NCBI GenBank assembly: GCA_934162195.1
Contig: CAKPHO010000002.1
Span: 38,509 to 102,508, forward strand
Length of the DNA: 64,000 nucleotides
Reading direction: 5' to 3'
Source of the DNA: an uncultured Bacilli bacterium
Lineage (GTDB): Bacteria > Bacillota_I > Bacilli_A > RF39 > UBA660
The notes under the pieces are model-generated. The model saw only the letters and a list, made by a program, of their open reading frames with translations, made no database searches and was not told the origin of the DNA. Shown one piece after another: positions 1-7,436 of the stretch. Position 1 is the stretch's first letter. Each line of letters starts with the position of its first letter. A program made the position numbers and the translations under genes.

Positions 1-1
1 A

Positions 2-223
2 AATGTAAATATTCCTGAATTTGGTACATTATCTGCTGCTGAACAAGTACTTTATTACAATCTTCAATCAAAAACATTTGATATATTATTAGCTAATTAT
101 GGTGTATCAGTTGGTGGAGAGGCAAGAGATTATCGTATCGATGATATTTCTAACTTAGTAGTTTCATTACGTGATGAATTTGCTTGTCTACAAGATGAAA
201 AGGGAAAAACTTATCAAAAATAG
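2..223 (+). CDS. C-terminal fragment of an unidentified protein (cut by window edge)
   Basis: An open frame runs from the left edge to a TAG at 221-223 and encodes about 73 residues with good coding character. The visible part includes TFDILLANYGVSVGG and RIDDISNLVVSLRDEF. I do not recognise the family. The stop codon lies inside a hairpin terminator, so this is the last gene of its transcription unit. The following cysK-like gene starts a new unit or depends on read-through. Confidence 0.6.
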   Translation, partial: NVNIPEFGTLSAAEQVLYYNLQSKTFDILLANYGVSVGGEARDYRIDDISNLVVSLRDEFACLQDEKGKTYQK

Positions 224-247
224 TCAATGTGACTATTTTTTTTCTTT
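219..247 (+). terminator. Intrinsic terminator overlapping the stop codon of the partial gene
   Basis: The perfect 8-bp stem AATAGTCA/TGACTATT has a 3-nt loop and is followed by a long T-rich tract (TTTTTTTTCTTTTT). The upstream arm includes the TAG stop of the preceding gene. Confidence 0.85.
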
Positions 248-271
248 TTCATAAAATATATTGGTGATGAT

Positions 272-1228
272 ATGAATAGTTTAATAGGTAATACACCTCT
301 AATAAAAATAAAATACGAGTATAATAGTAAAATTGAAGAAATATATACTAAGTTAGAGTATTACAATCTAACAGGTAGTATAAAAGATAGAATGGCTGAT
401 TTTATTATAAAAGAAGCTTATAAAAGTAAATTGTTGGTAAAAGGTCAAGCTATAATAGAAGCTACTAGTGGTAATACTGGTATATCGCTTGCTTCAATAG
501 GGGCTTTCTATCATAATCCTGTATATATATTTATGCCTGATTGGGTAAGCAGTGAAAGAAAAAAGATAATGGAAATGTATGGAGCTACAGTAACGTTAAT
601 AAGCAAAGAAGAAGGGGGATTTAAAAGATGTATAGAAGAAGCTGAACGTTTAGCTTCTAAAATTAATGGTTTTAGAGTTAATCAATTTAGTAATCCAAAT
701 AATCTTTTAGCCCATTTTCAAACCACGGGTGCAGAAATAATAAATAAGTTGAAAAAAGTAGATGGGTTTGTTAGTGGTATTGGTACTGGTGGAACTTTGA
801 TGGGTACTGCTAGTAAGATAAAAGAGGTTAATAATAATTTAGTAGTATGTGCTGTAGAACCTAAAGAACTTCCTATATTAAAAAATGAAAATAGTGTAGG
901 AAGTCATAAAATAGATGGTATAGGGGATGATTTTATACCTGAACTTTTAGATAGAAATAAAATAGATGTTATTTATGATATTAGTGATGAAGATGCAATA
1001 AATATGTCGCGATTACTTTCATCTAAACTAGGATTAGGTGTTGGAATATCAAGTGGATGTAATTTTTTAGGTAGTATTTTATTAAATGAAGAACTAGATG
1101 GTAATATTGTTACAGTATTTCCTGATGATAATAAAAAGTATCTTAGTACAAATTTAAGTAAAGGAATCAGCAAAGATGAGAAATTAATATCAAATAAAAT
1201 AAAACTAATATCTTACGAAATAGTTTAA
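272..1228 (+). CDS. cysK: Cysteine synthase family PLP enzyme (CysK/CBS-like)
   Basis: This 318-aa fold-type II PLP enzyme most likely makes cysteine from O-acetylserine and sulfide. The N-terminal IGNTPL motif, the PLP lysine in TGSIKDR (about K38), the substrate/PLP loop EATSGNTGISLA (about 63-74) and the phosphate-binding loop GIGTGGTLMG (about 169) are all present. Length matches CysK. The lysine loop reads N-L-T-G instead of the common N-P-G-G, so cystathionine beta-synthase-like or other beta-replacement activity is possible. The ATG at 272 follows a GGTGATGAT ribosome site. It sits 41 bp upstream of cysS, a sensible partner because CysS consumes cysteine. No cysE is present in the window. 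Confidence 0.85.
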   Translation: MNSLIGNTPLIKIKYEYNSKIEEIYTKLEYYNLTGSIKDRMADFIIKEAYKSKLLVKGQAIIEATSGNTGISLASIGAFYHNPVYIFMPDWVSSERKKIMEMYGATVTLISKEEGGFKRCIEEAERLASKINGFRVNQFSNPNNLLAHFQTTGAEIINKLKKVDGFVSGIGTGGTLMGTASKIKEVNNNLVVCAVEPKELPILKNENSVGSHKIDGIGDDFIPELLDRNKIDVIYDISDEDAINMSRLLSSKLGLGVGISSGCNFLGSILLNEELDGNIVTVFPDDNKKYLSTNLSKGISKDEKLISNKIKLISYEIV

Positions 1229-1269
1229 AATGTAATAAATTATGATATAATTAATATGGAGTTGATTAT

Positions 1270-2664
1270 ATGAAATTATATAATACATTAACAAGAACTA
1301 TAGAAGATTTTATTCCAAACAAAGAAGGTCATGTATCAATGTATACTTGTGGGCCTACGGTTTATCATTTCGCACATATTGGAAATCTTCGTACATATAT
1401 ATTTGAAGATGTTTTAGAAAGAAGTTTAAACTTTTTAGGATATGATGTAAAGAGAGTCATGAATATTACTGATGTTGGACATTTAAGTAGTGATTCTGAT
1501 AGTGGTGAAGATAAAATGCTTAAAGGTGCTAAAAGGGAACATAAGTCAGTTTTAGAAATAGCCGATTTTTATACAGAAGAGTTTAAAAAAGATTGTGCTA
1601 AATTAAATATTAAGTGGCCTAAAATTGTTTCTAAAGCAACAGATAATATTGATTTTTATATAAAGATAATAACTAAACTACTTGAAGATGGTAAAGCTTA
1701 TATAGCTGGTGGAAATGTTTACTTTGATACTTCTAAGTTAGATGACTATTATAAATTAACTAATCATAAGGAAGATGAGATGGTAGTTGGCGTACGTGAT
1801 GGTGTAGAGGAAGATTCTAACAAAAAGAATCAAGCTGATTTTGTTTTATGGTTTACTAAATCAAAATTTGATTCTCAAGAATTAAAATGGGATTCTCCTT
1901 GGGGGTATGGATATCCTGGTTGGCATATTGAATGTTCTGGTATTTCATTGAAATATTTAGGAGAATACTTAGATATACACTGTGGTGGTGTTGATAATAT
2001 TTTTCCTCACCACACTAATGAGATAGCTCAATCAGAAAGTTACCTTGGACATAAGTGGTGTAATTATTGGGTTCATGGGGAACATTTAAACGATAAAGAT
2101 GGAAAGATGAGTAAATCAAAAGGAGAATTTTTAACTGTATCTTTACTAGAAAGTAAAGGTTATAATCCCTTAAGTTATCGTTTTATGTGTTTACAATCTC
2201 ATTATCGTAAAGTGTTAGAATTTAGTTATGATGCTCTAGATAATAGTACTAATGCTTATAATAAATTAAGAAGCAAGATTAGTGATATTAAAGAAAATGG
2301 TGATATTGATTTAGATGGCTCTAGTAAATATATGAATCAATTCAAAACTGCTCTAGAAAATGACCTTAATACATCTGCTGCTTTAACAACTTTATATGAT
2401 GTTTTAAAAAGTGATTTAAATAATACAACTAAATTATATTTAACTAAAAAGTTTGATGAAGTGCTAGGTTTAAATTTATGTGTAAAAGAAGAACTTGAGA
2501 TAGATTCCCAGTTAGAACAATACATAAAAAATAAAATAGAAGAAAGAAATATAGCTAAAAAGAATAAAGATTACTCTTTGGCTGATCAGATCCGTGATGA
2601 ATTAAAAGAAAAAGGAATAATAATCAAAGATACAAGGGAAGGAACTATTTTTGAAATAGTATAG
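1270..2664 (+). CDS. cysS: Cysteinyl-tRNA synthetase
   Basis: This 464-aa class I aminoacyl-tRNA synthetase charges tRNA-Cys. The HIGH-type signature is AHIGNLRTY (about 35-43) and the KMSKS loop is DGKMSKSKGEF (about 278). Zinc-ligand positions are seen in MYTCGPTVYHF, in WHIECSG and in the HHTNE segment. The C-terminal DALR-like helical region ends with IRDELKEKGIIIKDTREG, as in bacterial CysS. Length is normal (about 465). It lies 41 bp after the cysK-like gene and 8 bp before the metallopeptidase gene, which suggests one operon. Confidence 0.97.
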   Translation: MKLYNTLTRTIEDFIPNKEGHVSMYTCGPTVYHFAHIGNLRTYIFEDVLERSLNFLGYDVKRVMNITDVGHLSSDSDSGEDKMLKGAKREHKSVLEIADFYTEEFKKDCAKLNIKWPKIVSKATDNIDFYIKIITKLLEDGKAYIAGGNVYFDTSKLDDYYKLTNHKEDEMVVGVRDGVEEDSNKKNQADFVLWFTKSKFDSQELKWDSPWGYGYPGWHIECSGISLKYLGEYLDIHCGGVDNIFPHHTNEIAQSESYLGHKWCNYWVHGEHLNDKDGKMSKSKGEFLTVSLLESKGYNPLSYRFMCLQSHYRKVLEFSYDALDNSTNAYNKLRSKISDIKENGDIDLDGSSKYMNQFKTALENDLNTSAALTTLYDVLKSDLNNTTKLYLTKKFDEVLGLNLCVKEELEIDSQLEQYIKNKIEERNIAKKNKDYSLADQIRDELKEKGIIIKDTREGTIFEIV

Positions 2665-2672
2665 GTGATATT

Positions 2673-3374
2673 ATGAATTATGGAACATGGGGATATGAAG
2701 ATGGATTAACTTTACTTCTTAGTTTAATTGGTTTTATCATTGTTATTTATGCCCAAATAAAAGTAAATCTTAGTTATGCAAAAACCAGTAAAATTAAGTC
2801 AAATAGAGGATTATCAGGTCAAGAAGTAGCACGTAAAATACTTGATAGTAATGGACTTAATAATATTCATATTGTTGAGGTACAAGGCAAACTAACAGAT
2901 CATTATGATCCAAGCAGAAAAGTATTAAGATTATCTCACGATATTTTTAATGGTGATAGTATTGCTTCTGTTTCGGTAGCGGCTCATGAATGTGGTCATG
3001 CTATTCAAGATAAAGACGGTTATGTTTTTATGCGTATTAGAGGCTTTTTAGTTCCTGTAGTTAATTTTGTTACATATATAGGATATTTTGTTGCTATTAT
3101 ATCTCTTATAGGAGGTATTACAGGTTATTTAAAAGTAAGTTTATTAATTATACTTGCAGCTGTTTTATTTCAACTAGTAACTCTTCCTGTTGAGTTTGAT
3201 GCTTCAAATCGTGCAAAAGAAGAATTGTTAAAACTAGGTTTAATAGATAATGAAGAACAAAAGAATGTAAAAAATATGTTAGGTTCTGCTGCGCTTACTT
3301 ATGTAGCAAGCTTAGTATCTTCTATTTTAAATGTACTTAGAATTTTAATAATGTTAGGAAGAAGAGATGATTAG
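2673..3374 (+). CDS. YugP-family zinc metallopeptidase, membrane-bound
   Basis: This 233-aa neutral zinc metallopeptidase belongs to the YugP-like (Zn_peptidase_2) family. The catalytic motif is AAHECGHAIQ (about residues 107-116, HExxH type), and the third metal ligand is probably the glutamate in LPVEFDASNRAKEEL. There are hydrophobic segments at the N-terminus (LLLSLIGFIIVIYA) and two in the middle (FVAIISLIGG and LLIILAAVLF). Substrates of this family are not well known. The ATG at 2673 follows TATAGGTGATATT, 8 bp after cysS, so it is probably co-transcribed. Confidence 0.85.
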   Translation: MNYGTWGYEDGLTLLLSLIGFIIVIYAQIKVNLSYAKTSKIKSNRGLSGQEVARKILDSNGLNNIHIVEVQGKLTDHYDPSRKVLRLSHDIFNGDSIASVSVAAHECGHAIQDKDGYVFMRIRGFLVPVVNFVTYIGYFVAIISLIGGITGYLKVSLLIILAAVLFQLVTLPVEFDASNRAKEELLKLGLIDNEEQKNVKNMLGSAALTYVASLVSSILNVLRILIMLGRRDD

Positions 3375-3397
3375 TCTCTTTTATTGTCGGTGAAAAT

Positions 3398-4273
3398 ATG
3401 AATGGAATATTACTTGTAAACAAGGAAAAAAATTATACTAGTAGAGATATTGTAAATAAAGTTGGAAAGATTTTAGGAACTAAAAAAATTGGTCATACCG
3501 GGACCTTAGATCCACTAGCAATAGGAGTATTAGTTTTATGTATAGGTTCAGCAACTAAACTAAATGAAATTTTAACATCTACTTATAAAGAATATGAAGC
3601 AGAAATTACCTTAGGCCTTCTTACTGATACCCTAGATATAACTGGTAATGTGTTAAAAGAAGAAAGTGTGAAGGTAAATAAAGGACAATTATTAGAAGCT
3701 TTAAATAAAATGATTGGCAAATATATACAAGAAGTACCAATTTATTCAGCAGTTAAAGTAAATGGTAAAAAACTTTATGAATATGCTAGAAATGGTGAAA
3801 GTGTTGAACTTCCTAAAAGAGAAGTTGATATAAAAAAACTGGAACTAGTAGGAGATATTAGATATATAGATAATAAAACTGTTTTTAATATTAGATGTTT
3901 AGTTAGTAAAGGAACTTATATTAGAGCCCTAGTTAATGATATAGCTACTAATTTAAATACAATTGGTGTTATGTCAAAACTAAAAAGAACGAAACAAGGA
4001 ATCTTTAATCTTGAGGATTGTTATACGTTAGATGATATAGAAAATGGTAATTATAAATTAATTAGTGTTGATGAAGTGTTGAACGAATATCCTAGAGTTA
4101 TGGTTGAAGGAAGAGAAGAAAAATTAGTAAGTAATGGAGCAATTATAGATAATAGTTGGAATAAAGATAAAATATTATTTATAGATAAAAATAATATTCT
4201 AATAGCGCTTTATAAAACTTATGAAAAAGATAAAACAAAATTAAAACCATGGAAAATGTTAAAAAACAAGTAA
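3398..4273 (+). CDS. truB: tRNA pseudouridine-55 synthase
   Basis: This 291-aa enzyme makes pseudouridine 55 in the T-loop of tRNAs. The catalytic aspartate is in HTGTLDPLAIGVL (about D40), and the conserved VPIYSAVKVNGKKLYEYAR and SKGTYIRALVNDI segments follow. Length and motif order are normal for bacterial TruB. In many Bacillota truB is followed by ribF then rpsO. Here ribF is absent and a 76-aa unknown gene lies between truB and rpsO. Confidence 0.96.
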   Translation: MNGILLVNKEKNYTSRDIVNKVGKILGTKKIGHTGTLDPLAIGVLVLCIGSATKLNEILTSTYKEYEAEITLGLLTDTLDITGNVLKEESVKVNKGQLLEALNKMIGKYIQEVPIYSAVKVNGKKLYEYARNGESVELPKREVDIKKLELVGDIRYIDNKTVFNIRCLVSKGTYIRALVNDIATNLNTIGVMSKLKRTKQGIFNLEDCYTLDDIENGNYKLISVDEVLNEYPRVMVEGREEKLVSNGAIIDNSWNKDKILFIDKNNILIALYKTYEKDKTKLKPWKMLKNK

Positions 4274-4287
4274 GAAAGGAGGAATTT

Positions 4288-4518
4288 ATGAAAGAAATAT
4301 ATCGAGGTGACATTAGAAGGTTAGATCATGGAAAGACACCACTTGTTAAAGAAAGTGCGACTTTAATGAAAATAAATCAATACCATTATTTAGACGTTGA
4401 TTGTATTTTTAACGGAAAAAAGAAAGTTTATAATGTACTACCAAAAGAAGGTAATTGCTTTGTTGATGTTTATTCATTAATAACAGTAAAAGAAAAAAGT
4501 TATCAAAAAATAAAATAA
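4288..4518 (+). CDS. Small uncharacterised protein between truB and rpsO
   Basis: This 76-aa protein is not recognised. I place the start at the ATG at 4288, directly after a strong AAGGAGG site (4276-4282), not at the upstream in-frame ATG at 4249 inside truB. The sequence is polar and mixed, with IYRGDIRRLDHGKTPLVKES at the N-terminus and a hydrophobic LITVKEK tail, and no signal peptide. It occupies the place of ribF in the truB-ribF-rpsO-pnp order of other Bacillota but is far too small to be RibF. The function is unknown. Confidence 0.7.
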   Translation: MKEIYRGDIRRLDHGKTPLVKESATLMKINQYHYLDVDCIFNGKKKVYNVLPKEGNCFVDVYSLITVKEKSYQKIK

Positions 4519-4521
4519 TAC

Positions 4522-4550
4522 TTGCATGTTTTTAAAAACTCGTGTATATT
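4522..4550 (+). promoter_or_regulatory. Sigma-A type promoter of rpsO
   Basis: TTGCAT (4522-4527), a 17-bp spacer and TATATT (4545-4550). The position just upstream of the rpsO leader supports it. Confidence 0.8.
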
Positions 4551-4630
4551 ATTAGTAGTACTTATTCTTGGATTGAGGATTCTCCGTCCCTGTCTCAGTT
4601 TAAGCAAATAAAAAGAAAAGGAGAGATAAT
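4551..4630 (+). promoter_or_regulatory. rpsO 5' leader, possible S15 autoregulatory structure
   Basis: The roughly 70-nt leader between the promoter and rpsO carries GATTGAGG ... TCCCTGTCTCAGTT, which can fold (TGAG with CTCA, GGA with TCC), and ends in AAAGGAGAGATAAT before the ATG. Many bacteria control rpsO by S15 binding its own leader. This one is only a candidate from position and folding potential. Confidence 0.4.
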
Positions 4631-4900
4631 ATGGCATTAAGTAAAGAAAAGAAAGCTGAAATAGTTAAAAATTTTGGTACTTCAGCTAACGATACTGGAT
4701 CTTGTGAAGTTCAAATTGCAATTTTAACAGAAGAAATTAAAAATTTAACTGAACACTTAAAAGAACATCAACATGACTTTCATTCTAGACGTGGATTACT
4801 TAAAAAAGTAGGTCAAAGAAGAAGTTTGTTAAATTACTTAGTTAAAAACGATGTTACAAGATATCGTGAAGTTATTAAGAAATTAGGATTAAGAAAATAA
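4631..4900 (+). CDS. rpsO: 30S ribosomal protein S15
   Basis: This 89-aa protein has the full-length S15 pattern: TGSCEVQIAILTEEI, the conserved HxxDFHSRRGLL (about 41-51) and LVGQRRSLLNYL-type segments. It binds the central domain of 16S rRNA. The ATG is preceded by AAAGGAGAG. It has its own promoter and leader and is followed by a terminator/attenuator before pnp, the usual rpsO-pnp pairing. Confidence 0.98.
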   Translation: MALSKEKKAEIVKNFGTSANDTGSCEVQIAILTEEIKNLTEHLKEHQHDFHSRRGLLKKVGQRRSLLNYLVKNDVTRYREVIKKLGLRK

Positions 4901-4912
4901 TCATAAATAGTA

Positions 4913-4940
4913 GGCACTTATTTTAAGTGTCTTTATTTTT
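4913..4940 (+). terminator. Terminator or attenuator between rpsO and pnp
   Basis: The stem GGCACTTA/TAAGTGTC (one G-U pair) has a 3-nt loop and is followed by TTTATTTTT. Partial read-through would set pnp expression relative to rpsO. Confidence 0.7.
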
Positions 4941-4961
4941 AATTAAAGAAGGAGGATTTAA

Positions 4962-7094
4962 ATGAAAAAAGTATTTGAAATGGATTTTAGAGGAAGAAAA
5001 ATAGTTGTTGAAAATGGAGAAATGGCTAAACAGGCAAATGGTGCAGTTTTAGTTAGATATGGTGATACTGTAGTACTATCTACAGCAGTTGTAAAAAAAG
5101 AAGCAAATATTTTATCTGACTTTTTTCCTTTGATGGTAATATATCAAGAAAAATTATATTCAGTTGGAAAGATTCCAGGGGGATTTATAAAAAGAGAGGG
5201 AAGACCAACGGATGCGGCTACACTTGCTGCGCGTATGATTGATCGTCCTATGCGCCCAATGTTTAGAGAAGATTTTAAAAATGAGGTTCAAATTGTTAAT
5301 ACAGTATTATCTGTAGATACTGATAATTCACCTGAATTAACAGCAATGTTAGGCTCTTCTCTAGCAGTAGGAATTAGTGAAATACCTTTTGATGGACCAA
5401 TTGCTGGTGTTAAAGTAGGGCATGTTAATGGAGAATTTATTATTAACCCAACTCCTGCTGAACTAGAATTATCTGATATCGATTTAACTGTTGCCGGAAC
5501 TAAAGACGCTATTAATATGGTAGAAGCAGGAGCTAAACAAGTATCAGAAGATTTAATGTTAGAAGCATTAATGTTTGGTCATGAAGCAATTAAAGAACTT
5601 GTTGAATTCCAAGAAAAAATCATTGCTGAAATAGGCGAAGAAGACATGGAATATGAAAAACTAGAGATAACTTCTGAATTCAAAAAAGAAATTAGAGATC
5701 TAGTTGAAGATAAATTAAATAAAGCTATGCGTATTAAAGAAAAGTTAGAAAAATATGCAGCTATAGATAATGCTAAAGAAGAAGTTGTAGAAAAATATCG
5801 TTTAGAATATGAAGATAAAATAAAAGAAAAAGAACTAAACGAATTATTAACTAAAGTTAAATTAGTACTTGAAGAAATAGAATATGAAATATTTAGATGT
5901 ATAGTAGTTAAAGAACATACTCGTGCAGATGGACGAGCTATGACAGAAATTAGACCATTATCAACTGATATTGATATTCTACCACGTACTCATGGTTCAG
6001 CGTTATTTACAAGAGGAGAAACACAAGCTTTAGCAATTACAACACTTGGAGCTTTAGGTGAACACCAAATATTAGATGGTCTTTCTTTAGAAGCCGAAAA
6101 GAGATTTATGTTACATTACAACTTCCCAGCATTCTCAGTAGGAGAAACAGGAAGATATGGAGCTCCTGGTAGAAGAGAAATTGGACATGGAGCATTAGGA
6201 GAAAGAGCTTTACTTCAAGTAATGCCAAGTGAAGATGAATTCCCTTACACTGTTCGTGTTGTATCAGAAGTATTAGAAAGTAATGGTTCATCAAGCCAGG
6301 CAACGATTTGTGCTGGATGTATGAGTTTAATGGCTGCTGGTGTTCCTATTAAAGCCCCAGTTGCTGGTATAGCTATGGGATTAATTACTGATGGTGATGA
6401 TTATACTATTCTTACTGATATTCAAGGTATGGAAGATCATTTAGGAGATATGGATTTTAAAGTGGCAGGTACAAGAGATGGTATTTGTGCTTTACAAATG
6501 GATATCAAAATTAAAGGTATTACTAAACAGATTTTAAAAGAAGCTTTAGCTCAAGCAAAAGCAGCTCGTATGGAAATTCTTGATGTTATAGAAGCTCAAA
6601 TAAAAGAACCAAGAAAAGAAGTTAGTAAGTATGCACCTAAAACTTTAACATTTACAATTGATCCAAATAAAATTAAAGATGTTATTGGTAAAGGTGGAGA
6701 AACAATTACAAACATCATTCTTGAAGCTTCAAATGTAACAGCAGTAACAGATATGAATGCCGTTAAAGTTGATTTAGAAGATGATGGTAGAGTAATTATT
6801 TATCACTCTGATAAAGAGATAATTGAAAGAACTGCTCAAATGATTAAAGATATTGTTCGTGAAGTAGAAGATGGCAAAGTTTATACTGGTAAAGTAGTAA
6901 AAGTAGAGGACTTTGGATGCTTTGTAGAATTATGGCCTGGATGTGAAGGATTAGTACATGTTTCACAACTTGCTAATGAAAGAGTAGAAAAACCTAGTGA
7001 TGTTGTTAAAGTAGGGGACGAAATAATAGTTAAGTCATTAGGATATGATAAAAAAGGAAGATTAAATCTTTCTCGTAAAGAAGCTTTAAAATAG
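4962..7094 (+). CDS. pnp: Polynucleotide phosphorylase
   Basis: This 710-aa 3'-5' phosphorolytic exoribonuclease acts in RNA turnover. Domain order is RNase PH 1 (from VRYGDTVVLSTAV), a helical linker (about 210-310), RNase PH 2 (HTRADGRAMTEIRPL, then SNGSSSQATICAG), a KH domain (KIKDVIGKGGETI) and a C-terminal S1 domain (GKVVKVEDFGCFVELWPG). Length is typical. The ATG at 4962 follows AGAAGGAGGATTTAA. It is downstream of rpsO as in many bacteria. Confidence 0.98.
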   Translation: MKKVFEMDFRGRKIVVENGEMAKQANGAVLVRYGDTVVLSTAVVKKEANILSDFFPLMVIYQEKLYSVGKIPGGFIKREGRPTDAATLAARMIDRPMRPMFREDFKNEVQIVNTVLSVDTDNSPELTAMLGSSLAVGISEIPFDGPIAGVKVGHVNGEFIINPTPAELELSDIDLTVAGTKDAINMVEAGAKQVSEDLMLEALMFGHEAIKELVEFQEKIIAEIGEEDMEYEKLEITSEFKKEIRDLVEDKLNKAMRIKEKLEKYAAIDNAKEEVVEKYRLEYEDKIKEKELNELLTKVKLVLEEIEYEIFRCIVVKEHTRADGRAMTEIRPLSTDIDILPRTHGSALFTRGETQALAITTLGALGEHQILDGLSLEAEKRFMLHYNFPAFSVGETGRYGAPGRREIGHGALGERALLQVMPSEDEFPYTVRVVSEVLESNGSSSQATICAGCMSLMAAGVPIKAPVAGIAMGLITDGDDYTILTDIQGMEDHLGDMDFKVAGTRDGICALQMDIKIKGITKQILKEALAQAKAARMEILDVIEAQIKEPRKEVSKYAPKTLTFTIDPNKIKDVIGKGGETITNIILEASNVTAVTDMNAVKVDLEDDGRVIIYHSDKEIIERTAQMIKDIVREVEDGKVYTGKVVKVEDFGCFVELWPGCEGLVHVSQLANERVEKPSDVVKVGDEIIVKSLGYDKKGRLNLSRKEALK

Positions 7095-7115
7095 AAGCTT
7101 TATGGAAAAAACTAC

Positions 7116-7144
7116 TTGTCAATATATCTAAAAAATGATACTAT
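7116..7144 (+). promoter_or_regulatory. Predicted promoter of a small transcription unit
   Basis: TTGTCA (7116-7121), a 17-bp spacer and TACTAT (7139-7144). It sits upstream of the mini-ORF and G9 tract, and a strong terminator follows at 7255-7305, defining a unit of roughly 150 nt. Confidence 0.5.
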
Positions 7145-7168
7145 TGATATAGTAAAGGTAGTGATAGT

Positions 7169-7228
7169 ATGGTTAAAGAGATAAATATGAAACTAGCTCA
7201 AAATCCAACCTGGGGGGGGGTTATTTAA
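7169..7228 (+). CDS. Mini-ORF of 19 codons containing a nine-guanine tract
   Basis: ATG at 7169 follows GGTAGTGAT and encodes MVKEINMKLAQNPTWGGVI, ending TAA at 7226-7228. The nine G at 7212-7220 are striking in so AT-rich a region. Losing one G would open the frame through the terminator hairpin; gaining one changes the end. It could be a leader peptide, a phase-variable peptide, a gene remnant or part of a small RNA. No family is recognised. Confidence 0.3.
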   Translation: MVKEINMKLAQNPTWGGVI

Positions 7229-7254
7229 TCATACTATAGTATTAAAAAATAAAG

Positions 7255-7305
7255 AAAACACAAAGTTTCTAGACTTTTTGATAGTCTAGATTTCTTTGTG
7301 TTTTT
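7255..7305 (+). terminator. Strong two-part hairpin terminator
   Basis: The outer stem AAAACACAAAG/CTTTGTGTTTT (7255-7265 with 7294-7304) encloses the inner stem TCTAGAC/GTCTAGA with a TTTTTGATA loop, and is followed by a T. With A-rich and T-rich flanks it can work on both strands. Confidence 0.8.
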
Positions 7306-7436
7306 ATGTGTACCTTTATAAGAAAGGGGTTGTTGTATAAATACATAAATATAGATAAAACATGTATTATGACTAGATGTTTATAAGAAATAAAACAAGG
7401 TATAATTAAAGTATAAAGTAAATAAGGAGGTATAGT

